Below, one piece after another: positions 1 to 8,163 of a stretch of 64,000 bases of DNA; the stretch's first letter is position 1; each line of letters starts with the position of its first letter. The translations under genes were made by a program, and so were the position numbers. This DNA is from Pseudomonas sp. GM21. GTDB lineage: Bacteria > Pseudomonadota > Gammaproteobacteria > Pseudomonadales > Pseudomonadaceae. The notes beneath the pieces are model-generated. The model did not search any database. It was given only the letters and a program-made list of their open reading frames with translations, and was not told where the DNA came from. The DNA lies in contig NZ_AKJS01000107.1 in assembly GCF_000282215.1 (NCBI RefSeq), forward strand, positions 1 through 64,000, in the 5' to 3' direction.

Positions 1-448
1 GGCCCCTGCCATTACGGCGGGTCGACATGAACAACACCATAAAGTCCTGAACGGCACCCGCCAGCACGACACCGGCGATCAGCCAGAGCGTACCGGGCAG
101 GTAACCCATCTGCGCCGCCAATACCGGACCGACCAGAGGCCCTGCGCCGGCGATGGCCGCGAAGTGGTGACCGAAAAGAATGTGTTTGTTGGTCGGAACA
201 TAGTCCAGACCGTCATTATTGAGCACTGCGGGGGTGGCCCGTCGCGGGTCGAGTTGCATTACATTGTTAGCGATAAACAGACTGTAGTAGCGATACGCAA
301 CCAGATAAATGGCCACCGCAGCGACCACAATCCACAAGGCGTTGATCGCCTCACCTCGGCGCAATGCCACTACACCCAGGGCGCACGCACCGACGATTGC
401 CAGCAGAAGCCAGGGTAAGTGGCGTAGCAGGCTATTATTATTTTTCAT
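1..448 (-). CDS. cstA: Carbon starvation protein A (5' part, cut by window edge)
   Basis: Reading leftward from the ATG at 448 gives a hydrophobic protein beginning MKNNNSLLRHLPW, with two membrane segments in the first 70 residues. It then carries the CstA landmarks NKHILFGHHFAAIAGAGPLVG and, near the edge, GAVQDFMVLF. CstA proteins are inner-membrane peptide or pyruvate transporters induced by carbon starvation. About 149 residues are visible and the rest lies outside the window. The family assignment is firm; the substrate is not decided by the sequence. Confidence 0.93.
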   Translation of the reverse strand, partial: MKNNNSLLRHLPWLLLAIVGACALGVVALRRGEAINALWIVVAAVAIYLVAYRYYSLFIANNVMQLDPRRATPAVLNNDGLDYVPTNKHILFGHHFAAIAGAGPLVGPVLAAQMGYLPGTLWLIAGVVLAGAVQDFMVLFMSTRRNGRG

Positions 449-608
449 TTTATGATTCCAGCCAGAGTGGACAAGAAAGACAGCCACCCCGAGTTTAGCT
501 CGCCTGACGGCAAAGGCCATACCCCGATATGGGTCTAGACACCCGTCTGCGCTGGCAGACCTTGATAATGCGGGTCTATAGTCAGCGTACCTTTTCGAGG
601 ATCGCGCC

Positions 609-977
609 ATGATTGCGCACGCAGCTGACCGCCGTCGCTTCAAACGTATCGCGTTCGATGCCAGAACCGAACTGAGTCAGGGGGAGTACATCTGGCCAGT
701 GAAGTTGATCGACCTGTCACTCAAGGGCCTGCTGATCGAGAAGCCAGAGCCGTGGATGGGTAATGGAGAGTGGCATTTCCTCGTCGATATTCATCTCACC
801 GATGACGTTGCCATCAAAATGGATGTGCAACTGACCCACGAAGATCATGGCCAACTCGGCTTCGTCTGCAAACACATCAGCCTGGAATCCATCGAGCGCC
901 TGCGGCGGTTGATCGAACTCAACCTGGGGGATCCAGAGGAACTGGAACGCGAACTCGGCGCCCTGATCGAAGTTTGA
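609..977 (+). CDS. PilZ-domain protein, probable c-di-GMP receptor
   Basis: A 122-residue single-domain protein. It shows the two c-di-GMP binding motifs of PilZ: RRRFKR at residues 8-13 (RxxxR) and DLSLKG at 35-40 (D/NxSxxG). Short PilZ proteins act as adaptors that bind c-di-GMP and then a partner protein. The partner cannot be told from the context, since the gene stands alone between cstA (divergent) and radA (convergent). The start at 609 is the only one that includes the first motif. Confidence 0.88.
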   Translation: MIAHAADRRRFKRIAFDARTELSQGEYIWPVKLIDLSLKGLLIEKPEPWMGNGEWHFLVDIHLTDDVAIKMDVQLTHEDHGQLGFVCKHISLESIERLRRLIELNLGDPEELERELGALIEV

Positions 978-993
978 AGCGACCACAAATCCA

Positions 994-1088
994 CTGTGGG
1001 AGCCGGGCTTGCCCGCGATGACGGTTTTCAATTTCAACATCATCATTGAATGACCGATCGCTATCGCGGGCAAGCCCGGCTCCCACAG
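994..1088. repeat. REP-type inverted pair between PilZ gene and radA
   Basis: Two perfect 26-base arms (994-1019 and 1063-1088) containing GTGGGAGCCGGGCTTGCCCG face each other across 43 bases. This is the usual doublet form of Pseudomonas REP sequences. It lies between convergent genes and may also act as a transcription terminator. Confidence 0.88.
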
Positions 1089-1097
1089 GGGCGTGGT

Positions 1098-2465
1098 TTA
1101 TTCGAACAACGCGTCGAGGGCCTGCTCCAGACGCGTCACCGCAATAATCTGCAACCCCGGCGGGGCCTCTTTGGGCGCATTGCCCTTGGGCACGATGGCG
1201 CGCTTGAAGCCGTGCTTGGCGGCTTCTTTCAGACGCTCCTGACCGCTAGGCACCGGGCGCACTTCGCCGGAAAGACCGACCTCGCCAAACACCAACAGAT
1301 CATGCGGCAATGGCCGATTGCGCAGACTGGACATCACCGCCGCCATCAACGCCAGGTCAGAGGCAGTTTCCAGGACCTTCACCCCGCCAACCACGTTGAG
1401 GAACACGTCCTGATCGTGGGTCGGAATGCCGCCGTGACGGTGCAAGACCGCCAGCAACATCGCCAGACGATTCTGATCCAGCCCCAGCGTAACCCGGCGC
1501 GGATTGGCTAAATGGCTGTCGTCCACCAACGCCTGGACTTCCACCAGCATTGGCCGTGTGCCTTCCCACGTCGCCATGACCACACTGCCCGGGACTTCTT
1601 CCTGAGCGCGGGTGAGAAAAATCGCCGATGGATTGGAAACTTCTTTCAGGCCTTTGTCGGTCATGCCGAACACACCCAATTCGTTGACTGCGCCGAAACG
1701 GTTTTTTACCGCACGCAGCAATCGCAAACGCCCATCGGATTCGCCTTCGAAATACAGAACGGTGTCGACCATGTGCTCCAGCACGCGAGGACCAGCCAGT
1801 GCGCCTTCTTTAGTCACGTGGCCCACCAGGAAAATCGCGGTGCCGCTCTGCTTGGCATAACGCACCAGCAAAGCCGCGCTCTCGCGAACCTGGGAGACGC
1901 CGCCCGGCGCCGATTGCAGTTGTTCGGTGAAGATCGTCTGAATCGAGTCGATCACCATGACTTTGGGCTTTTCCAACCGGGCCGTGGCGATGATCGTTTC
2001 GATGCAGGTTTCGGTCATCACCCGCAGTTGATCCTGAGGCAAACCCAGCCGACGGGCGCGCATGGCCACTTGCTGCTGCGACTCTTCGCCGGTGACGTAC
2101 AGCGCTGGCATGCTCTTGGCGAGGTTGCACAAGGTTTGCAGGAGGATGGTCGATTTACCGATGCCAGGATCACCACCGATCAATACGACCGACCCGTCGA
2201 CCAAGCCACCACCCAGCACCCGATCGAGTTCGCTGGAGGCCGTGGAAAAGCGCGGAATTTCTTCAACACTGACTTCGGCCAGGGTCTTGATCTGGGCCTG
2301 TTGGCCGGTCCAGCCAGTGCGACCGCTCGGGGCGGCGGCGCCACCGCTTTCCACCATGGTTTCGGTCAGCGTGTTCCAGGCCCCGCACTCGCCGCACTGG
2401 CCAGCCCACTTGGGGAAGGTGGAGCCGCACTCGGTGCAGCCGTACATGCGTTTGGCCTTGGCCAT
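1098..2465 (-). CDS. radA: DNA repair protein RadA
   Basis: A 455-residue branch-migration ATPase of homologous recombination. Visible parts in order are an N-terminal zinc finger (Cys10, 13, 24, 27), Walker A GDPGIGKS at about 98-105, the RadA-specific KNRFG motif at about 254-258, and a C-terminal Lon-protease-like domain. The frame extends five codons further upstream, but the family start MAKAKRMYGC fits 2465. Length and motifs are standard. Confidence 0.97.
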   Translation of the reverse strand: MAKAKRMYGCTECGSTFPKWAGQCGECGAWNTLTETMVESGGAAAPSGRTGWTGQQAQIKTLAEVSVEEIPRFSTASSELDRVLGGGLVDGSVVLIGGDPGIGKSTILLQTLCNLAKSMPALYVTGEESQQQVAMRARRLGLPQDQLRVMTETCIETIIATARLEKPKVMVIDSIQTIFTEQLQSAPGGVSQVRESAALLVRYAKQSGTAIFLVGHVTKEGALAGPRVLEHMVDTVLYFEGESDGRLRLLRAVKNRFGAVNELGVFGMTDKGLKEVSNPSAIFLTRAQEEVPGSVVMATWEGTRPMLVEVQALVDDSHLANPRRVTLGLDQNRLAMLLAVLHRHGGIPTHDQDVFLNVVGGVKVLETASDLALMAAVMSSLRNRPLPHDLLVFGEVGLSGEVRPVPSGQERLKEAAKHGFKRAIVPKGNAPKEAPPGLQIIAVTRLEQALDALFE

Positions 2466-3244
2466 CTGAACCCCCGGCAAAAACCGCGATGATAGCTCAG
2501 CTGACGTCGTTCAGCGCATCGCTGCGGTGTGGATCTCATCGATGCTTATCGCACTTCCTGATTACCGGTGTTCTCGGCAACTTTTGGAGCGTTGAGTGTC
2601 GATACAGGAAAACACTCAGCCTTGAATAAGCAACCTGCCAAAGATGCTCACCCACAATCAAGGCAGGCAGATGCCATTGCAACTTTAAAAATTGTCCAAC
2701 TTTTCGCGCAGAAATCCCGAGAAAGATCTTTGTTTCGCTGAACGCCCCCATATTAAACCTATACAAGCCTTGAGCTTTCAAACGCTAACCGTACAAGCTT
2801 CACCTTTAAATATCGCCTTGTTTCAATATATGCAAACAAGCCGTTGATCATTTGACAGAAGTCCTGACCCTACACACTTGTAACTGATTCGGATCGAACT
2901 ATTAACGCTTTGCGAATGAAGCAGACCGAAAAGTTTTACACCGCACGACCCCGTTACCGTCGGCGGTGTAGAACCCAGTGTCGAAACCGCGAATATCACG
3001 CAAGTCTTGCGGTCAACGGTCGCCAGCGAACACCTCCACCCATGCCAGGTCGCCGAGGTCATCGGTCAGGATCACGGTGAAGGTCCATGGACGTCGGTGC
3101 CACGCATGACAGCACGCGCTTTCAAACTAAATGCCGACAGGCAGGTCGATTACCTCGAGCATTGTAATTCGGTGTTTCGAGCAAGAGCTGCCGCGCTGAT
3201 TTACACTGCGTTCACCAACCTCATCTGTAACAGGGAAATAACCT
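2466..3244. other. Long intergenic stretch between radA and mscL
   Basis: About 780 bases without a convincing gene. The left two thirds are AT-richer than the surroundings. The right part holds a hairpin (TACACCGC at 2938-2945 with GCGGTGTA at 2963-2970) and the gene remnant listed next. Open frames of about 80 codons here show no family features. The mscL promoter should lie near the right end. Confidence 0.5.
2935..3115 (-). pseudogene. Possible remnant of an unidentified gene
   Basis: The minus strand reads as ordinary protein (PWTFTVILTDDLGDLAWVE), meets an in-frame stop, and continues in the same frame as DIRGFDTGFYTADGNGVV before decaying. Codon use resembles a real gene and no start is present. 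This looks like the tail of a dead gene. I do not recognise the family, so it may be chance. Confidence 0.3.
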
Positions 3245-3658
3245 ATGGGCGTGATAAGTGAGTTCAAGGCCTTCGCGGTCAAAGGTAACGTGATCGACAT
3301 GGCGGTCGGCATCATCATCGGTGCAGCCTTCGGCAAGATCGTTACCTCGTTTGTCGGCGACGTGGTCATGCCACCCATTGGCTTGCTGATCGGCGGGGTG
3401 GACTTCAGTGATCTGGCCATTACGCTCAAGGCAGCCGAAGGCGATGCCCCGGCCGTGGTGTTGGCCTACGGCAAATTCATCCAGAGCTTGATTGACTTCA
3501 TCATTGTCGCTTTCGCTATTTTCATGGGGATCAAAGCGATCAACCAACTGAAGCGCGAAGAGGCTGCTGCCCCATCGCTACCACCGGTTCCGAGCAAGGA
3601 GGAAGAGTTGTTGAGCGAGATCCGTGATCTGCTCAAGGCCCAGAACAATCAGCCCTGA
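3245..3658 (+). CDS. mscL: Large-conductance mechanosensitive channel MscL
   Basis: A 137-residue inner-membrane channel that opens under hypo-osmotic stress. The N-terminal amphipathic helix ([17 protein letters not shown]) is followed by TM1 ([11 protein letters not shown]), a periplasmic loop, TM2 ([19 protein letters not shown]) and the charged cytoplasmic helix. Length is typical. It is followed by a strong terminator shared with the convergent reductase gene. Confidence 0.97.
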   Translation: MGVISEFKAFAVKGNVIDMAVGIIIGAAFGKIVTSFVGDVVMPPIGLLIGGVDFSDLAITLKAAEGDAPAVVLAYGKFIQSLIDFIIVAFAIFMGIKAINQLKREEAAAPSLPPVPSKEEELLSEIRDLLKAQNNQP

Positions 3659-3673
3659 ACGCTGGTTACATTT

Positions 3674-3704
3674 AAAAACGGCGCCCGTGAGGCGCCGTTT
3701 TTTT
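3674..3704. terminator. Bidirectional rho-independent terminator, mscL / fpr
   Basis: A perfect 12-base stem (AAAAACGGCGCC at 3674-3685 with GGCGCCGTTTTT at 3691-3702) around the loop CGTGA, with A and T tracts on both sides. It can stop transcription from either direction and sits exactly between the two convergent genes. Confidence 0.93.
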
Positions 3705-4479
3705 ACCAAAAGTTTTCCACAGCCACCTGGCCTGGTCGTCTGCTGAGGCTCAGGTGCATGTCACGCTGTTTGAGCAGCTTGCGCGTGTCATCGATCATCT
3801 GCGGGTTACCGCAGAGCATGACCCGCGAGTGCTCGGGGGTCAGCGCCACGCCTGCTGCCCGCTCCAGTTCGCCATTTTCGATCAGCGTAGTGATCCGCCC
3901 GCTCAGGGCGCCGGGGTGTTGTTCGCGAGTGACGGTGGCGATGAACTGCAATTTGTGGGCGTTTTCGGCCAGATAGTCGCGCTGCCCCAACTCGGCGATC
4001 AACGCCTGATACGCCAGCTCCCGGGCTTCGCGCACGCTGTAGACGAGGATAATGCGTTCGAACCTTTCCCAGACCTCAAAGTCTTGCAGGATAGACAGAA
4101 ACGGGGCAATGCCGGTACCTGTGGATAACAGCCACAGATCACGCCCATCGACAAAACGATCAGGGGTCAAATAGCCAAAGGCCTGGCGGTCGACCAGCAA
4201 CGTATCGCCGGCCTCCAGGCGACTCAGCTCGCTGGTGAACTCCCCGCCCGGCACGACAATGGAGAAGAACTCGAGAAATTCGTCATGGGGTGCCGAAACC
4301 ATGGAATAAGCACGCCAGACTGTACTGCCATCGGCCTTGGTAACGCCTAATCGGGCGAACTGCCCTGCCCTGAAACGAAAACCCGAATCCCGGGTAGCCC
4401 GCAAGGTAAACAGGTTCGGGGTCAACGGCTGGACGTCGAGCAAGGTTTGGCGGGTGAACTTATCGGCGCTGGCGGTCAT
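3703..4479 (-). CDS. fpr: Ferredoxin--NADP(+) reductase
   Basis: A 258-residue FAD enzyme of the bacterial Fpr family that moves electrons between NADPH and ferredoxin or flavodoxin. Seen are the FAD-binding RAYSMVSAP (RxYS), the NADP-binding GTGIAPFLS, and a C-terminal VENFW ending in the family's aromatic residue. I chose the ATG at 4479 because GGAGCG lies just before it; an ATG at 4491 is in frame. It is divergent from the LuxR gene. Confidence 0.93.
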   Translation of the reverse strand: MTASADKFTRQTLLDVQPLTPNLFTLRATRDSGFRFRAGQFARLGVTKADGSTVWRAYSMVSAPHDEFLEFFSIVVPGGEFTSELSRLEAGDTLLVDRQAFGYLTPDRFVDGRDLWLLSTGTGIAPFLSILQDFEVWERFERIILVYSVREARELAYQALIAELGQRDYLAENAHKLQFIATVTREQHPGALSGRITTLIENGELERAAGVALTPEHSRVMLCGNPQMIDDTRKLLKQRDMHLSLSRRPGQVAVENFW

Positions 4480-4661
4480 GGGTCGCTCCATTGGACTGAC
4501 CTGGCCAGTGTCGCGCAAAGCAGACGATGTAAACACCGGTGATTTGTAGTGTCTTTGAAAAGGAGATCTCTTGTTATTGATATAGCCTGACTATATGTTG
4601 CTGAGGCATACACCGACTCGTACAAAAAACGACACATTGAATGATGCACGCCATGTGACTT

Positions 4662-4682
4662 AGTTGTACTAGCTGTACAACT
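4662..4682. promoter_or_regulatory. Perfect palindrome in the fpr-ppoR intergenic region
   Basis: Arms AGTTGTAC (4662-4669) and GTACAACT (4675-4682) are exact reverse complements around a 5-base centre. Size and symmetry suit a dimeric regulator. It lies 142 bases before the LuxR start and 183 bases before fpr, in an AT-rich divergent promoter region. The regulator is not shown by the sequence; PpoR itself is one candidate. Confidence 0.55.
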
Positions 4683-4740
4683 TCTAAGAACCGAACATAC
4701 AGCTCAGAAAATTTTCAAGAACAAAATAATTGCAGCATAT

Positions 4741-4760
4741 GTGTAGGATTGCTCCTACAC
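4741..4760. promoter_or_regulatory. 20-bp palindrome resembling a lux box before ppoR
   Basis: Arms GTGTAGGA (4741-4748) and TCCTACAC (4753-4760) are exact reverse complements around TTGC, 20 bases in all, the length of a classical lux box. It ends 63 bases before the LuxR start codon. The resemblance is partial (TGTAGGA on the left side), so binding by PpoR is an inference. Confidence 0.5.
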
Positions 4761-4823
4761 TCGGCACGTTCTGGATCACGGATCCAATTTACACCCCAAA
4801 GATATCCGCATGGAGCTGCTGCA

Positions 4824-5534
4824 ATGGAGATGTGGAAGGAATCACAGTTAAGACAGATATCCGATGCCAAGGAAATAAATTCTGCGTATGACGTTTCACT
4901 CAATCTCGTTCAGAGTCTTGGCTTCACCTTCTGTGCTTTTTCAATTACATCCCCCGCAGAAGCGCATCATCTCGACACAGTAAGTTTTAATAACTACCCG
5001 CTCGAATGGAATACGAAATATCACCACGACCATTTCGGTGACATAGATCCAATACGGAAACATTGCAATCAATCAGAACTGCCGATTCTTTGGGAGGATG
5101 AGCTTTTCTCAAAGGCGCCTCAGCTCCGGCAGGCGCAAAAAACACTAGGCTTGCAGTATGGCTGGTCACAATCGATTCATGACGGCAACGGTCTTCGCAG
5201 CATGTTTAGCCTGGCCAGAAGCAACAACCCGATCACTGCCTATGAATTGTATGAAAATCTGGGTTACGCCATTTTCATCAACCACCAATTGCATCGGCAC
5301 GTAGCGCAAAAACTGCGTCATTGCCGGCCGGGCGCATGCGTCCCTCATTTGTCGACACGTGAAATCGAAATTCTCAGATTGTCGGCCGACGGCAAGACGG
5401 CGTATGAATGCTCCAGAATTCTCAGCATCAGTGAACGTACCATCAATTTCCACGTGCACAGTGCAATCCAGAAATTTGGCGTGAACAACAAGATTGCAGC
5501 GGTGATAAAGGCTGTGAGGACGGGGGCCATCTGA
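4824..5534 (+). CDS. ppoR: Orphan LuxR-type regulator (PpoR family)
   Basis: A 236-residue two-domain regulator. The N-terminal acyl-homoserine-lactone domain keeps the six conserved positions as W62, Y66, D75, P76, W90 and G113. The C-terminal helix-turn-helix begins LSTREIEIL and runs through KTAYECSRILSISERTINFH. No luxI synthase gene is nearby, so this is a LuxR solo. Its position after fpr and before rlmG matches my memory of ppoR in P. putida. The ATG at 4824 has a GGAG nine bases upstream; the longer frame to 4749 would run through the palindrome. Confidence 0.83.
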   Translation: MEMWKESQLRQISDAKEINSAYDVSLNLVQSLGFTFCAFSITSPAEAHHLDTVSFNNYPLEWNTKYHHDHFGDIDPIRKHCNQSELPILWEDELFSKAPQLRQAQKTLGLQYGWSQSIHDGNGLRSMFSLARSNNPITAYELYENLGYAIFINHQLHRHVAQKLRHCRPGACVPHLSTREIEILRLSADGKTAYECSRILSISERTINFHVHSAIQKFGVNNKIAAVIKAVRTGAI

Positions 5535-5711
5535 GTCCACGCCACGCCAGGAAAACCTGCGAGTAATCCAGCAGAAAAAAACGTACCATTTGCGGTCCCC
5601 TGAGTGATGTCGTGTATAACTTCACGACGCAGTGCACTCAGACGGCCCAGCCCGCGACAACGCCTCCGGCAGCGGGACACCACACTCGTTGATTACCCAG
5701 AGCCTCGCCTC

Positions 5712-6836
5712 ATGCCCCTGCTCGAAACGCCCTTCGCCCAACTCGATCTGATCCGTCAACCAGAACAGCAGAATGAACCGCTGCAAGCTTTCGATGCAGC
5801 CGACGAATACCTGCTCAACCATCTCGCCGAACAACATCCTTCGGCCGAAACTCGGGTACTGGTGCTGAACGATAGTTTTGGCGCATTGGCCGCCAGCCTC
5901 GCGGGCAAGGTCCGGGTGATCAGCAGTGGCGACTCGTTTCTGGCGTTTCAGGGGCTGGAAAAAAATCTGATCCGTAACAACCAGGCGTTTGACGCCGTAC
6001 CGAGCGTGCCCGCCAGCGAAGCGTTCAACGGCCCGTTTGACCGGGTATTGATCCGGGTGCCGAAAACCCTGGCGCTGCTGGAAGAACAGCTTATTCGCCT
6101 GCAAGGCCAGTTGGCGCCGGGCGCACAGGTGATTGCTGCGGCGATGATCAAGCATCTGCCACGTGCTGCCGGTGATCTGCTTGAACGCTACATCGGCCCG
6201 GTGCAAGCCTCTTTGGCGGTGAAAAAGGCCCGGCTATTGATCGCCACCCCAGAAACAAAAGCCCCTGTCGTGTCCCCCTACCCTTCGCGCTATCAACTCG
6301 ATGAACCGGCCATTGAACTGCTGAACCACGCCAATGTGTTTTGCCGCGAAGGACTGGACATCGGCACCCGGGCCTTTCTGCCACACCTGCCAAAGAACCT
6401 CGGCACTGCGCGAGTCGCGGACCTCGGTTGCGGTAACGGCGTGCTGGCCATCGCCAGTGCGCTGCAAAACCCTCAGGCGCAGTACACGCTGGTGGACGAG
6501 TCGTTCATGGCGGTGCAATCGGCCACTGAAAACTGGCGCGCGGCGCTCGGTGACAGAGAAGTCATTGTGCGGGCCGGCGATGGCCTCGCGGGGCAGGAAT
6601 CTCAATCCCTGGACGTGGTGCTGTGCAATCCGCCGTTCCATCAGCAACAAGTCGTCGGCGACTTCCTCGCCTGGCGCATGTTCCAGCAGGCCCGAGAGGC
6701 GCTGGTGGTGGGCGGTGCGCTGTATATCGTCGGCAACCGTCACTTGGGTTACCACAGCAAGCTTGCACGACTGTTCCGTGGTGTAGAGCAAGTGGCCGCC
6801 ACGCCAAAATTCGTGATTCTCAAAGCCCGCAAATAA
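5712..6836 (+). CDS. rlmG: 23S rRNA (guanine-N2)-methyltransferase RlmG
   Basis: A 374-residue enzyme with an N-terminal degenerate methyltransferase-like half and a catalytic C-terminal half. The latter shows the SAM motif VADLGCGNGVLAIA and the base-amino methylation motif VLCNPPFHQ (NPPF). This layout is shared by RlmG (G1835) and RsmC (G1207); length and neighbourhood favour RlmG. The open frame runs further upstream to 5604, but MPLLETPF is the expected beginning. Confidence 0.87.
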   Translation: MPLLETPFAQLDLIRQPEQQNEPLQAFDAADEYLLNHLAEQHPSAETRVLVLNDSFGALAASLAGKVRVISSGDSFLAFQGLEKNLIRNNQAFDAVPSVPASEAFNGPFDRVLIRVPKTLALLEEQLIRLQGQLAPGAQVIAAAMIKHLPRAAGDLLERYIGPVQASLAVKKARLLIATPETKAPVVSPYPSRYQLDEPAIELLNHANVFCREGLDIGTRAFLPHLPKNLGTARVADLGCGNGVLAIASALQNPQAQYTLVDESFMAVQSATENWRAALGDREVIVRAGDGLAGQESQSLDVVLCNPPFHQQQVVGDFLAWRMFQQAREALVVGGALYIVGNRHLGYHSKLARLFRGVEQVAATPKFVILKARK

Positions 6837-6902
6837 GCCCGAAAAAAACCTTCCACACAGGAGGGTTGTAAATCCGCGCCCCAAGGCAACGGGATGGGAT
6901 CT

Positions 6903-7070
6903 TTAGTGCGTGGTCAGGCCTGCAGCATTCATGAACATGCGCATCAGGCTGGCCACGATAAACAGGGCGCCGACGCTACCGGCCCAGATCAGGGCCAGCC
7001 AGCCGAGCCGCTGCCACAGCGGTTTTTTTTCGGCTTCTTCGATGTCGTGCAGGGAATGTTTGCCGGTCAT
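6903..7070 (-). CDS. DUF2474 small membrane protein of the cio operon
   Basis: A 55-residue protein with one clear membrane helix (LGWLALIWAGSVGALFIVAS) after a charged N-terminus. It follows cioB by 82 bases on the same strand. Small single-helix proteins (CydX/CydP types) commonly accompany bd-type oxidases, and DUF2474 members are usually found beside cioAB. A role as an accessory subunit is inferred from position. A longer frame starting at 7172 overlaps cioB and a repeat and is not favoured. Confidence 0.78.
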   Translation of the reverse strand: MTGKHSLHDIEEAEKKPLWQRLGWLALIWAGSVGALFIVASLMRMFMNAAGLTTH

Positions 7071-7090
7071 GCATCGATCCTCAGTAGATC

Positions 7091-7151
7091 GATGGCGCCG
7101 CTGAGGGCGCCATCGTCGGAACGCCGCCCGGAGCAGGCTCGCTCCCACAGT
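7091..7151. repeat. Stem-loop and REP element between cioB and the DUF2474 gene
   Basis: A 9-base stem (GATGGCGCC at 7091-7099 with GGCGCCATC at 7106-7114) is followed by a REP variant (GGAGCAGGCTCGCTCCCAC). The same variant recurs inverted at 27701-27740. Inside an operon such a structure may lower expression of the distal gene or stabilise the upstream mRNA. Confidence 0.7.
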
Positions 7152-7152
7152 G

Positions 7153-8160
7153 TTAGTGATAACCGTCTTCATGGGTCACCTTGCCGCGGAACACATAGTA
7201 GCTCCAGAAGGTGTAACCCAGGATGAACGGGATGATGAACAACGTACCCACCAGCATGAACCCCTGGCTTTGCGGCGGTGAAGCCGCGTCCCAGATCGAG
7301 ATCGACGGTGGCACGATGTTCGGCCACAGACTGATGCCCAGACCGCTGTAGCCGAGGAAAATCAGCACCAGGGTCAGCAGGAACGGCATGTAGTGCGCAT
7401 GGCGGGCGACGGCGCGGATCAAACCGTACATCGTCGCCAGCACCAGAATCGGCACGGGCATGAACCAGAACAGATTAGGCAGCGTGAACCAGCGAGCGGA
7501 AATCTCAGGGTGAGTCAATGGCGTCCAGATGCTGACGATACCGATCACCGCCAACACCACGAAGGCCAGCGGCCGGGCCAGGCCGTACATTTTCTTCTGC
7601 AGTTCGCCTTCGGTCTTCATGATCAGCCAGGTGCAACCGAGCAGCGCATAAGCCACCACCAACGCCAAGCCGCAAAACAGTGTGAACGGTGTCAGCCAGT
7701 CCAGTGAACCACCGGCGAACTGACGATTGACCACCGGCAACCCATCAATGAAGGCCCCCAATGCCACACCCTGGAAGAAGGTCGCGGTGACGGAGCCACC
7801 GATAAAGGCCATGTCCCAGAGGTGACGCTTATCGTCCTTGGCCTTGAAGCGAAACTCGAATGCCACGCCACGGAAGATCAGCCCGATCAGCATCAGGATC
7901 AGCGGCAGGTACAGCGCCGAGAGCACCACTGAATAAGCCAGCGGAAACGCGCCAAACAACGCAGCGCCGCCCAGTACCAGCCAGGTTTCGTTACCGTCCC
8001 ACACCGGGGCGACGGTGTTCATCATCACGTCACGGTCGGTCTTGCCCGGGATGAACGGGAAGAGAATTCCGATCCCGAGGTCGAAACCGTCCATGACCAC
8101 GTACATCATGATGCCGAAGATGATGATCACGGCCCAGATCAGCGGAAGATCAATACCCAT
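7153..8160 (-). CDS. cioB: Cyanide-insensitive terminal oxidase subunit II
   Basis: A 335-residue CydB-family integral membrane protein with about eight helices. The N-terminal signature MYVVMDGFDLGIGILFPF is typical of subunit II, and WDGNETWLVLGG follows. It pairs with CioA to form the bd-type quinol oxidase that reduces oxygen and tolerates cyanide. It starts 3 bases after the cioA stop, so the two are translationally linked. Confidence 0.95.
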   Translation of the reverse strand: MGIDLPLIWAVIIIFGIMMYVVMDGFDLGIGILFPFIPGKTDRDVMMNTVAPVWDGNETWLVLGGAALFGAFPLAYSVVLSALYLPLILMLIGLIFRGVAFEFRFKAKDDKRHLWDMAFIGGSVTATFFQGVALGAFIDGLPVVNRQFAGGSLDWLTPFTLFCGLALVVAYALLGCTWLIMKTEGELQKKMYGLARPLAFVVLAVIGIVSIWTPLTHPEISARWFTLPNLFWFMPVPILVLATMYGLIRAVARHAHYMPFLLTLVLIFLGYSGLGISLWPNIVPPSISIWDAASPPQSQGFMLVGTLFIIPFILGYTFWSYYVFRGKVTHEDGYH

Positions 8161-8163
8161 GGT

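Noticed and set aside
1512-2492. 326-codon frame antisense to radA, and similar long frames at 8692-9594, 13030-14034, 49915-51060 and 59498-60499
   Set aside because: All lie opposite conserved genes with clear motifs and none has a plausible start signal or family feature.
2536-2781. 81-codon frame in the radA-mscL gap
   Set aside because: No motif, no ribosome binding site and AT-rich intergenic composition; chance is the simplest explanation.
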